From contig USBG01000017.1 of the NCBI GenBank assembly GCA_900552855.1, positions 1 to 20,685 on the forward strand: DNA of 20,685 nucleotides. The letters run 5' to 3'. A program made the position numbers and the translations under genes. The DNA is from an uncultured Phascolarctobacterium sp. GTDB taxonomy: Bacteria; Bacillota; Negativicutes; Acidaminococcales; Acidaminococcaceae. A model generated the notes under the pieces. That model was not told the origin of the DNA and did no database searches. It worked only from the letters and a program-made list of their open reading frames with translations. Below are positions 1 through 6,618 of this stretch, in pieces; position 1 is the stretch's first letter, and each line of letters opens with the position of its first letter.

Positions 1-1
1 A

Positions 2-367
2 GTTAGAATTAAAAATGAACGAGAATACGTATGGCTTTTCCCGGTGGAACAGCTTCATATAGGAGATGTAGTGCGAGTTTTTCCTGGAGAAAGAATTCCT
101 ATGGATGGTGTGATTAGCAAGGGAGAAAGTAATATTACTAGCAGTGTTATAGCTGGTGAATCTGTTATAGTTGGTAAAAAAGCAGGTGATGGAGTACAAT
201 GCGGTACTATTAATTGCAGTGCTGTTATTGATATCAAGGTTACTGCTGAATTTTATAATTCTAGCCTACAGCAAAGGATTAATAGATTGCAAGAACTGCG
301 TATGCAGGCAAGCTGGTGGGAGAGACTGGTTAACTGCTTTAGAGGTATTAATGGGCAAGAGGCCTGA
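2..367 (+). CDS. P-type ATPase-like protein, actuator domain only; 5' end beyond window
   Basis: The frame is open to the left edge of the window, so the gene begins outside it; the GTG at 44 is internal and lies inside the conserved block. The visible 121 codons match the actuator (A) domain of heavy-metal (P1B-type) ATPases: GDVVRVFPGERIPMDGVI, a degenerate version of the DES..TGES loop reading TSSVIAGES, then GDGVQCGTIN. In a full pump two membrane helices, the DKTGT phosphorylation domain and the nucleotide-binding domain follow. Here only about 40 residues follow (QQRINRLQELRMQASWW...) and the frame stops at TGA 365-367. I find no DKTGT or membrane segments in any frame before the terminator at 536. 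The Thr of TGES is Ala and the preceding Asp-Glu are Thr-Ser, but the Glu is kept. It is either a truncated pseudogene or a dedicated short ATPase relative. It cannot pump ions by itself. Family call sure; function unknown. Confidence 0.75.
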   Translation, partial: VRIKNEREYVWLFPVEQLHIGDVVRVFPGERIPMDGVISKGESNITSSVIAGESVIVGKKAGDGVQCGTINCSAVIDIKVTAEFYNSSLQQRINRLQELRMQASWWERLVNCFRGINGQEA

Positions 368-535
368 GGTTCATTTTAGTGTATTAATAAATTAATTGCT
401 ATTTAAGAGAAGTGTAGCCTGCTGATTTCAAACAAACATATAGGTTTGGGATAATAGCATTGACTTGAATTATAGTCTTGTTCTTAGGTGCTTAAGCAAC
501 AAATTTTATTGTAAAAATCTTTAAGTGAAAAAATG

Positions 536-588
536 AAACCACGATACATGGTGTACATCTTTTAATACACTATATATCGTGGTTTTTT
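536..588. terminator. Long, probably bidirectional intrinsic terminator
   Basis: Arms 536-555 and 566-585 form a 20-bp stem (outer AAACCACGATA with TATCGTGGTTT) with one C-A mismatch and one G-U pair. A T-run follows at 583-588. On the minus strand the stem is followed by a T-rich tract (complement of the A-rich 526-538). It lies between the convergent P-type ATPase fragment and ucpA and can end both transcripts. Confidence 0.85.
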
Positions 589-612
589 AGCATGTTAGAT
601 TAACTTGTTATA

Positions 613-1410
613 TTAATTTGTACCAATGGACATGGTTTCAGGCAGTGTGCTACCGCCATCAATAACAATCTGAGAACCGGTCAGATAGCTGGATTCATCA
701 CTGCCCAAGAAGGCAAAGAGCTCACCAACTTCGATGGGTTTTGCAAGACGCTTCATAGGAACGCCAGCTGCAATATCTGCGATTGCTGCTTCAGGATTTT
801 CAGGATTGGATTCCAGAGCCATTTTTTCAACCATAGGTGTACGAGCGTAACCAAGCTGAGAGCAGTTTACACGGATGTTGCGGTTTGCATATTCAACTGC
901 CAGACATTTTGTCAGACCAACAAGAGCTGCCTTTGTCATAGCATATGCTGCTTCACCTGCATCTGCTACAATATCACCGGTTACAGAGGATGCGATTACG
1001 ATGTTGCCTCCACCCTGCTTTAACATATAAGGAATTACTGCCTTACAGGTGTTCCATACACCCTTGATGTTTACATCAATATGGAAATCTCTGGTTGCGT
1101 CATCCATCTCTTCGAAGGGGGCCAGACGGCATACACCTGCGTTACAGCAGGCTACATTAATTTCTCCAAAAGCCTCGATACCCTTCGCGGCAGCTGCATC
1201 CATTTGAGCACGGTCAGCTACGTTGGCAACTACGGTGATAATCTCTGCATTATATTCCTTACGCAGCTTTGCTGCGGTTTCTTCTACATCAGGAGAGAGG
1301 TCCACCATAATCAGCTTTGCTCCGTATTTTGCATACGCAGTAGCAATTCCTTCTCCAAGTCCTACAGCAGCTCCGGTAATCAGTGCAACTTTTCCATCTA
1401 GTTTAGCCAT
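613..1410 (-). CDS. ucpA: UcpA-type short-chain dehydrogenase/reductase (SDR)
   Basis: Classical SDR oxidoreductase of 265 residues, cytosolic, using NAD(P)(H); the substrate is unknown. Rossmann motif TGAAVGLG is at residues 12-19. Asp37 at the end of strand 2 suggests NAD(H) rather than NADP(H). Asn114, Ser142, Tyr156 and Lys160 (YAMTK) form the catalytic set. Blocks such as NAGVCRL, DFHIDVNIKGVWN, SSVTGDIVAD and the C-terminal SSYLTG..VIDGGSTLPE match E. coli UcpA closely in wording and length (recalled, 263 aa), so the symbol is supported. The usual NNAG motif reads CNAG (88-92 is CCNAG). The start is ATG 1410-1408, which has AAAGGAG 8 nt upstream; a longer frame from 1455 has no such site and would cross a palindrome in the leader. 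It is a single gene, divergent from the zinc-ribbon gene, with its own promoter at 1491-1519 and a terminator at 536-588. Confidence 0.9.
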   Translation of the reverse strand: MAKLDGKVALITGAAVGLGEGIATAYAKYGAKLIMVDLSPDVEETAAKLRKEYNAEIITVVANVADRAQMDAAAAKGIEAFGEINVACCNAGVCRLAPFEEMDDATRDFHIDVNIKGVWNTCKAVIPYMLKQGGGNIVIASSVTGDIVADAGEAAYAMTKAALVGLTKCLAVEYANRNIRVNCSQLGYARTPMVEKMALESNPENPEAAIADIAAGVPMKRLAKPIEVGELFAFLGSDESSYLTGSQIVIDGGSTLPETMSIGTN

Positions 1411-1443
1411 TTTATTTTCTCCTTTGCTTAATGTATTTATTTT

Positions 1444-1463
1444 CAGACGTGTCATTACGTCTG
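1444..1463. promoter_or_regulatory. Inverted repeat in ucpA leader
   Basis: CAGACGT (1444-1450) and ACGTCTG (1457-1463) are perfect 7-bp arms separated by 6 nt. It lies downstream of the predicted ucpA start site, between promoter and ribosome site, so it could be a repressor operator or a leader hairpin. No protein is assigned. Confidence 0.5.
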
Positions 1464-1490
1464 GGTTTACTGTATTGATTAACTACCTTC

Positions 1491-1519
1491 ATTCTATATA
1501 AGAAAATGGAAAATTGCAA
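1491..1519 (-). promoter_or_regulatory. Predicted ucpA promoter
   Basis: Read on the minus strand: -35 TTGCAA (1519-1514), a 17-bp spacer, -10 TAGAAT (1496-1491). This is a good sigma-70/SigA fit and gives a leader of about 75 nt before the ucpA ATG. The -35 box forms one arm of the dyad at 1514-1540. Confidence 0.65.
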
Positions 1520-1540
1520 TAATATAAGCATATTTTGCAA
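1514..1540. promoter_or_regulatory. Dyad overlapping the ucpA -35 box
   Basis: TTGCAA-T-AATAT (1514-1525), spacer aagc, ATATT-TTGCAA (1530-1540): a near-perfect dyad with one extra base in the left arm. Its left arm is the predicted ucpA -35 hexamer, the classic place for a repressor to bind. AT-richness makes chance symmetry more likely for the inner part. Confidence 0.4.
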
Positions 1541-1553
1541 ATAGTTTATTCTA

Positions 1554-1568
1554 ACGTTTCAGAAACGT
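1554..1568. promoter_or_regulatory. Perfect palindrome between divergent promoters
   Basis: ACGTTTC-A-GAAACGT is a perfect 7-bp palindrome around a single central base. It lies upstream of ucpA's -35 and just upstream of the -35 region of the divergent zinc-ribbon gene. Compact odd-centred palindromes of this kind are typical operators of dimeric helix-turn-helix repressors; the regulator is not identified. Confidence 0.5.
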
Positions 1569-1589
1569 AACATATTATCTGCCTTGAAA

Positions 1590-1598
1590 TGCTATACT
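1590..1598 (+). promoter_or_regulatory. Extended -10 promoter for the zinc-ribbon gene
   Basis: TGC-TATACT is an extended -10 element (TGn plus TATACT). No good -35 hexamer is present 16-18 bp upstream. The predicted start near 1605 leaves a leader of about 50 nt. Confidence 0.45.
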
Positions 1599-1656
1599 AT
1601 TAGTAACAAGGATAATAGATGAATTTAAATATATACTTTTTGAGGGAGGAATTATT

Positions 1657-2385
1657 ATGGCATTCTTTGATCAGATTAAGGATATGGCTAAGGCAGCTGC
1701 TGTAAAAAGCGAGGAATTTGCTAAAACTGTAGGAAAAAAGGCCGAGGCTGCTATGGACATGCAAAAGCTTGCTTCTGATATTGAGAAGAAGGAGCGTTTC
1801 ATTAAGGATAATTATATGCAAATGGGTATGGAGGTTTACCAAAAGGCTGACGCCAGTGATGATATTCCAGAATATTTGCAGGAATATTGCAAGCTTATCG
1901 ATGCAACAAAAGCTGAAATAGATGAGCTGCAGACTAAGATTGATATGATTAAACAGGCTGAGTTTGGTGCTTCTCCTGCGAAAGTTACTTGTTCACACTG
2001 CGGTGCAGAGGTTTTGGCTTCTAGTAAGTTTTGCCCTGAGTGTGGCGGTGCGTTGAAACAGGAAAATGCTGCTAAGGTAGATGAAGCAAAGCAAGCTGTG
2101 ACTGATGAGGCTGAAAATGCGGAATCAGCAGAGACTGATAATGCTAAGCAGAGTGATTCCGAAGTGGTAGAAGAAAGTAAGGCAGAAACTGCTTCTGAGG
2201 CTGAAGCAGCCAAGGAAGCAGAGGTTGTGGAGGGAACTGCTGAATCAAAGTCCGAACCTATTGCTGAGGCAGCTATCACTGATGCAGAAATTGTTGAGCC
2301 TCAAATTTCAGTGCCCAAAGATGCTGAGGTTAAGGAGCAAGAAGTTAAGAACACCGAAGATGCCTCCAAGATTGCTGAAAAATAA
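1657..2385 (+). CDS. Coiled-coil zinc-ribbon protein with Ala/Glu-rich acidic tail
   Basis: 242 residues, no signal peptide or membrane segment, so probably cytosolic. Three parts are visible. Residues 1-105 are strongly helical and charged, beginning MAFFDQIKDMAKAAA, with heptad-like stretches predicted as coiled coil. Residues 112-129 hold a zinc ribbon, CSHC-x10-CPEC (Cys112, 115, 126, 129). Residues 135-242 are a low-complexity, Ala/Glu/Ser-rich acidic tail, very likely disordered. Short helical proteins ending in a double-CxxC ribbon are common and uncharacterised in Bacillota; the long acidic extension is the unusual part. GAGGGAGGA at 1642-1650 lies 6 nt before the ATG, a very strong ribosome site. 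It is a single gene, divergent from ucpA, with an extended -10 promoter upstream and a clear terminator. Function unknown; the ribbon could mediate protein or nucleic-acid contact. Confidence 0.85.
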   Translation: MAFFDQIKDMAKAAAVKSEEFAKTVGKKAEAAMDMQKLASDIEKKERFIKDNYMQMGMEVYQKADASDDIPEYLQEYCKLIDATKAEIDELQTKIDMIKQAEFGASPAKVTCSHCGAEVLASSKFCPECGGALKQENAAKVDEAKQAVTDEAENAESAETDNAKQSDSEVVEESKAETASEAEAAKEAEVVEGTAESKSEPIAEAAITDAEIVEPQISVPKDAEVKEQEVKNTEDASKIAEK

Positions 2386-2404
2386 AACATAATAAGACAT
2401 TATT

Positions 2405-2440
2405 AAAGCCAAGCTTTTTTATAAAGAGCTTGGCTTTTTT
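2405..2440 (+). terminator. Intrinsic terminator after the zinc-ribbon gene
   Basis: AAAGCCAAGCT (2405-2415) pairs perfectly with AGCTTGGCTTT (2427-2437), and the T-run continues to 2440. Starts 20 nt after the stop codon. Confidence 0.9.
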
Positions 2441-2568
2441 CATTGAATATGTAGTAATGATGTATGTAAAGACGATTAGGTAATGGATATGTGTTAATAC
2501 TTCTAAATCCATGAAAATTATTACTCAAGCTATTGTAAAGTATTAGTGCATATTTAGCTGATTTAGTA

Positions 2569-2574
2569 TATAAT
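2569..2574 (+). promoter_or_regulatory. Candidate -10 box for the trmB operon
   Basis: TATAAT lies 35 nt before the trmB ATG in a 224-nt intergenic region after a terminator, so a promoter is expected here. No convincing -35 hexamer sits at 16-18 bp. The rest of 2441-2609 is AT-rich and shows nothing else. Confidence 0.4.
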
Positions 2575-2609
2575 ATATAGTTAACAAAATATATTCTTGC
2601 GAGGTAATT

Positions 2610-3248
2610 ATGCGTTTAAGAAAGAAACCCTGGATTGAAGAAGCTATGAAGGACGTACAAGACGAGTACGTTTTTATGCATGATTTAGAAAAATTTAAAG
2701 GTCATTGGCAGGAAATGTTTCCTGGAAAGCGCCTGTGTCTGGAGATTGGCTGCGGCAAGGGCCGTTTTACCATTGGTATGGCAGAGCTCTTCCCTGATAA
2801 GGCATTTATTGGCATCGAAACTCAGCACGATATTGCTTATTTCCCTGCAAAGGCTGCTAAGGACAAAAAGCTGGATAATGTGCGTATTATCTGCGCTAAC
2901 GCAGAAAATATGCTGGACTGGTTTGAGCCTGGTGAGATTAAGGAGCTGTACTTAAACTTTAGTGATCCATGGCCTAAGGCACGCCACGCTAAGCGTCGTC
3001 TGACTCACCGTAACTTTTTGGCACGCTATGCTCAGCTGTTAGGCAAGGGTGGTCATCTGCGCTTTAAAACAGATAATCGTGCATTGTTTGATTTTTCTGT
3101 AGAGGAATTTAAGGAGTTTGGTTTGGAAATCATTGCCTTAAGCTATGATTTGCACAACTCTGAGTATGAAAACCATGTACAAACTGAATATGAGCAGAAA
3201 TTTAGTGCATTAGGCACTCCCATTAATTTCTGCGAGGTTGTTTTTTAA
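2610..3248 (+). CDS. trmB: tRNA (guanine-N7-)-methyltransferase
   Basis: Uses S-adenosylmethionine to methylate N7 of guanosine 46 in the variable loop of tRNAs. 212 residues, normal family length, cytosolic. Motifs: the SAM-binding EIGCGKG at 45-51, the acidic residue ending strand 2 at Glu70, the family signature NFSDPWPKARHAKRRLTH at 116-133, FKTDN at 152-156, and the C-terminal TEYEQKF at 192-198. All expected catalytic and cofactor residues are present. GAGGT sits 4 nt before the ATG. It is first in a plus-strand unit with the SEDS gene (19-nt gap) and the penicillin-binding protein gene. Confidence 0.95.
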   Translation: MRLRKKPWIEEAMKDVQDEYVFMHDLEKFKGHWQEMFPGKRLCLEIGCGKGRFTIGMAELFPDKAFIGIETQHDIAYFPAKAAKDKKLDNVRIICANAENMLDWFEPGEIKELYLNFSDPWPKARHAKRRLTHRNFLARYAQLLGKGGHLRFKTDNRALFDFSVEEFKEFGLEIIALSYDLHNSEYENHVQTEYEQKFSALGTPINFCEVVF

Positions 3249-3267
3249 TTAAAAAGAGGCTTGCTCT

Positions 3268-4485
3268 ATGAACAAGATAGGTTTAATTCTGTCTAATCCT
3301 AAGAAAATTATTTACTGTGTTACAGCTATCTTGATGCTTATAGGCTGCGTTAATGTTTTTAGTGCCAGCTATGTCTTAGCTCAGTCAGAACAGCATGGCA
3401 GTTATTTTTATCTTATAAGATATATAATGTGGGCTGCCATTGGCATAGGTGTTATGTATGCGGTGCGAAAGATTGGTTATAAAAGCTTTTTAGAGCCGCA
3501 AAATTTACTGATTATATATGGCGTAGTTTTAGCAATGCTTGTGCTGGTACCAATTGTAGGCATTTCTGCTAATGGTGCAAAACGCTGGTTAGGCGTTGGT
3601 GGTTTTACGTTTCAGCCATCTGAAGCAGTGAAGGTTGTCGTTATAATGTTGGCCACTGGTTATTTGGCAAGTGTTATTAAGGCCGGGCGCAGAGTTATTC
3701 TTTTTACAAAAAAGAGCTGGCCCATTCATGGTATGGCATTTCTCTTGATGATGCTAGTTGCTATTCAGCCAGATAAAGGTACTGCTGGCATTATTGCAGG
3801 CCTTTATCTAGGTGTTTTTGTAGCAGCAGGACTAGGAGGTAAGCGCCTTTTTATTACTGGTATAATAGGCTTGACCGCTGCAGGCTGTCTTGCTCATTAC
3901 TCTACATATAGTAGGGAGCGTTTACAGGTTTGGCTTGACCCATGGTCAGAGCCTTGGGGCAAGGGTTATCAGATGGTGCAGGCACAACTTGCAATTGGCA
4001 GTGGCGGTTTTTGGAGTAATTGGGGTAACGGTTTTGCCAAATACCATTATCTTCCCGAGCCTCACACAGATTATGCCTTTGCTGTTTTCTGCCAAGAGAA
4101 TGGCTTTGTAGGAGCATTGTTTGTGATATTCTTCTTTCTGCTTATGGCCTATGCATTTATAAAAATTGCTTTTAAAACACGTAGTGAAAAAGGCTATCTT
4201 TTGGTAAGTGGTCTTATGCTTTATATAGCAGGACAGGCCTGTGCTAATATGGCTATGGTTTGTGGCTTGCTCCCTGTTATAGGTGTACCATTGCCACTTA
4301 TTAGCTATGGTGGTACTTCTATGGTAACTGCTATGGGTGCAATAGGCTTGGTTTTATCGGTGTATGATGAAACTGAAAAACGTATCATTGAAGAAAAGCA
4401 TCTGAAGGATAAGCAGCTGCTTCCTGAACAAAGACGACAGGATTTGCAGTTTGTGGAGCGCAGGAGGTGGACTCACCGTGAATAA
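3268..4485 (+). CDS. SEDS peptidoglycan glycosyltransferase, FtsW/RodA/SpoVE family
   Basis: 405-residue polytopic membrane protein of about ten helices that polymerises lipid II into glycan strands together with a cognate class B penicillin-binding protein. Family signatures: NGAKRWL (102-108), FQPSE (115-119), the loop LPEPHTDYAFAVFCQE (262-277) whose Asp268 corresponds to the catalytic aspartate of SEDS enzymes, and GLLPVIGVPLPLISYGGTS (333-351). HTDY plus GVPLPLISYGGTS resembles FtsW/SpoVE more than RodA, but the gene is not beside mur genes, so I leave the symbol open. The cytoplasmic C-terminal tail (about 365-405) is charged. AAAGAGG lies 8 nt before the ATG. Its last 8 bases overlap the next gene, so translation is probably coupled and the two products likely act as one SEDS-bPBP complex. 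Confidence 0.93.
   Translation: MNKIGLILSNPKKIIYCVTAILMLIGCVNVFSASYVLAQSEQHGSYFYLIRYIMWAAIGIGVMYAVRKIGYKSFLEPQNLLIIYGVVLAMLVLVPIVGISANGAKRWLGVGGFTFQPSEAVKVVVIMLATGYLASVIKAGRRVILFTKKSWPIHGMAFLLMMLVAIQPDKGTAGIIAGLYLGVFVAAGLGGKRLFITGIIGLTAAGCLAHYSTYSRERLQVWLDPWSEPWGKGYQMVQAQLAIGSGGFWSNWGNGFAKYHYLPEPHTDYAFAVFCQENGFVGALFVIFFFLLMAYAFIKIAFKTRSEKGYLLVSGLMLYIAGQACANMAMVCGLLPVIGVPLPLISYGGTSMVTAMGAIGLVLSVYDETEKRIIEEKHLKDKQLLPEQRRQDLQFVERRRWTHRE
4462..4480 (+). promoter_or_regulatory. Ribosome site fixing the GTG start of the PBP gene
   Basis: AGGAGGTGG at 4462-4470 lies 7 nt before GTG 4478-4480, inside the end of the SEDS gene. The longer in-frame TTG at 4451 has no ribosome site, so GTG 4478 is preferred. 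Confidence 0.8.
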
Positions 4486-6484
4486 AAATCTGCGCAGCAG
4501 GTATCAGTATCTGAATGGTCTGTTTCTTTTATTATGCGTTCTTTTCCTAGTAGTTATTTCTCGTCTGTTTTATCTGCAGGTCATTAAATATGATGATTTG
4601 GCTGTTCGCGAGCGTGAGCAGCTCATCTTTAATAAAATTATCATAAATCCACGTGGTCCTATTTATGACCGTGACGGTGAAGAGCTTGCGGTAAGTATTA
4701 TAACAGGGTCCTTATATGTTGACCCTGTAGAAATGCGTGACGGCCCTGATGGAGCTATTAAGAAGCCGCCTCCGGATATTCAACGTAAAGCGGCTAAGCT
4801 TTTGGCACCTGTTTTAAAAATGGACGAAGAGCGTCTTTTTAAGTATTTTTCTAGTGAAGGGCGCTTTGTTTGGATTAAGCGCGTGATGGATCCTAAGGAG
4901 TATGAAGCTGTACAACAAATTATTGAAAAAAATGATTTGTGTGGCTTGCATTTTGAAAAGTCAAGTAAGCGCTATTATACCAAGAACAAGGCGGCAGCAC
5001 AGGTGCTTGGTTTTGTTAATATTGACGATGAAGGCGCCAGTGGTATTGAGATGGTTCTTGAGAAGGAGCTACGAAGCGATTCCAGCCAACGTAATTTCTT
5101 TAAGGACTCTATGGGAAGAGTTATAGCGGATCAGGATTTTAATAAGCCAGTAAAGGCTAAGCTTCCAGAGGTGTATCTGACCATTGATAGCAAAATCCAG
5201 TATGTACTGGAGGAGGCCATGGACAGAGCTATTGAAAAAACTAAGGCTGAGGGTGCTGCGGCTATTATCATGGATCCGTATACAGGTGAAATTCTAGGTA
5301 TGGCGAGCCGTCCTACCTTTGATCCAAACAATCCTGGTGATTATCCGCCAATTAGTTGGAATAATAAAGCCGTAACTATGATTTATGAGCCAGGTTCTGT
5401 TTTTAAACCAATAGTTGGTTGCATGGGCCTGACGGAAGGAATTATTACTCCCAATACTCTGATTCAGGATAATGGTAGTATTAGAATTGCTGACCGTATT
5501 ATTCATAACTGGGACGGCGAAGGCATGGGAATGGTACCGTTTTCTGATGTAATTAAATTTTCTATTAACACTGGTATGGTTCAGCTTGGTATGAAGCTAG
5601 GCGCTGAGCGTATGACTGATTACTCTAAGCGTTTTGGCTTTGGTAGTGCCACAGGTATTGAATTGCCAGGTGAGGAAAGTGGTATTCTTTACAATCCTAA
5701 GGATATGTACGAGCCTGACATTGCTACCATGGCTATTGGTCAGGGCATTGCTGTTACTCCGCTACAGGAGCTGCGCGCTATTTGCGCTATTGCTAATGGT
5801 GGCGAGCTATTGAAGCCCTACATTATCAAGAAGATAGTTGCTGCTGATGGCACTGTTATTCGTGAAGGTAAGAAAGAGGTTGTTCGCAACGTTATTACTC
5901 CGCAGGTAGCAGCACAGATGCGTGGCATGATGGAGCAGGTAGTAGCTAGTGGCGGCGGTAAATCTGCCAGCATTAAGGGTTATCGTATTGCCGGTAAAAC
6001 AGGCACTGCAGAAAAGCTGGCTGAAACAGGTGGCTACGCTGCTGGTAAGTATATAGCGTCTTTTGTGGGCTTTGTGCCTGCAGATAAGCCTAAATATGCA
6101 ATGCTGGTAATGCTTGATACGCCTAAGGGTGTTTTCTATGGTTCACAGGTTTCTGCTCCGGTATTTAAGGATACCCTGCAGCAGGTTCTTGTTGCTAAAG
6201 GTATTCAGCCCACAAGCAGTGAAGGCTTACCGTCATTTGACGAGCTAAGTAAAAACTGTACTGGCAAAAAGAGCGAAATATGTTCTCCGCAGATGCAGAT
6301 TTTGCCGAGCGGAAAAATTAAACTGCCTGATTTTAAGGGAATAGATATGCGCTATGCTGCCGAGCTGGTACAGCAGGGCCATCTGCGATTAAAGCCATAT
6401 GGTAGTGGTAAGGCTGTAACCCAAAAGCCTGCACCAGGTACTGAGGTAGATGAAGGTACGACCATAGAGATTTGGTTCCAATAG
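4478..6484 (+). CDS. Class B penicillin-binding protein (transpeptidase) with C-terminal PASTA domain
   Basis: 668-residue peptidoglycan D,D-transpeptidase, partner of the SEDS enzyme just upstream. Order: short cytoplasmic N-terminus, one membrane anchor (about 12-34, rich in Leu/Val/Phe), dimerisation/pedestal domain with RGPIYDRDGEELA (about 59-71), transpeptidase domain with SVFK (nucleophile Ser307, Lys310), SIN (Ser362) and KTGT (Lys507), then a single PASTA domain at about 615-668 (LPDFKG ... PAPGTEVDEGTTIEIWF). This is the PBP2B/SpoVD/FtsI architecture. The linker before PASTA holds two cysteines eight residues apart (Cys594, Cys602), unusual for an extracytoplasmic segment. GTG start as decided by the ribosome site at 4462; 8-nt overlap with the SEDS gene. 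No mur genes follow, so whether it serves septation, elongation or sporulation cannot be told from the sequence alone. Confidence 0.93.
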   Translation: MNKNLRSRYQYLNGLFLLLCVLFLVVISRLFYLQVIKYDDLAVREREQLIFNKIIINPRGPIYDRDGEELAVSIITGSLYVDPVEMRDGPDGAIKKPPPDIQRKAAKLLAPVLKMDEERLFKYFSSEGRFVWIKRVMDPKEYEAVQQIIEKNDLCGLHFEKSSKRYYTKNKAAAQVLGFVNIDDEGASGIEMVLEKELRSDSSQRNFFKDSMGRVIADQDFNKPVKAKLPEVYLTIDSKIQYVLEEAMDRAIEKTKAEGAAAIIMDPYTGEILGMASRPTFDPNNPGDYPPISWNNKAVTMIYEPGSVFKPIVGCMGLTEGIITPNTLIQDNGSIRIADRIIHNWDGEGMGMVPFSDVIKFSINTGMVQLGMKLGAERMTDYSKRFGFGSATGIELPGEESGILYNPKDMYEPDIATMAIGQGIAVTPLQELRAICAIANGGELLKPYIIKKIVAADGTVIREGKKEVVRNVITPQVAAQMRGMMEQVVASGGGKSASIKGYRIAGKTGTAEKLAETGGYAAGKYIASFVGFVPADKPKYAMLVMLDTPKGVFYGSQVSAPVFKDTLQQVLVAKGIQPTSSEGLPSFDELSKNCTGKKSEICSPQMQILPSGKIKLPDFKGIDMRYAAELVQQGHLRLKPYGSGKAVTQKPAPGTEVDEGTTIEIWFQ

Positions 6485-6618
6485 TTTATTAACAGCTTTG
6501 CAGGCTGATTAATGAAATAAAGTTATCCAAATACCTTTTATAGGCAGGGAAAGAGTTTTAGAAGGTAGAAGTATCCATGATGTTGTTTTAATTGTTATTT
6601 CAAGGAGGAGATGTACAG
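6485..6618 (+). other. Intergenic region before fhs
   Basis: 134 nt with no convincing terminator hairpin and no consensus promoter. It ends in AAGGAGG (6602-6608), the ribosome site of fhs. I looked for a tetrahydrofolate riboswitch and did not recognise one. fhs may be transcribed by read-through or from a weak promoter here. Confidence 0.4.

Noticed and set aside
171..395. 74-residue hydrophobic frame overlapping the P-type ATPase fragment
   Set aside because: It runs through the conserved actuator domain in another frame, has no ribosome site and resembles no ATPase membrane helix pair.
1836..2279. 147-residue minus-strand frame inside the zinc-ribbon gene
   Set aside because: Ser/Ala-rich antisense shadow of the low-complexity acidic tail; no ribosome site or promoter.
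6485..6618. Possible tetrahydrofolate riboswitch before fhs
   Set aside because: The region lacks the conserved stems and loops I would expect, and no aptamer-plus-terminator layout is visible.
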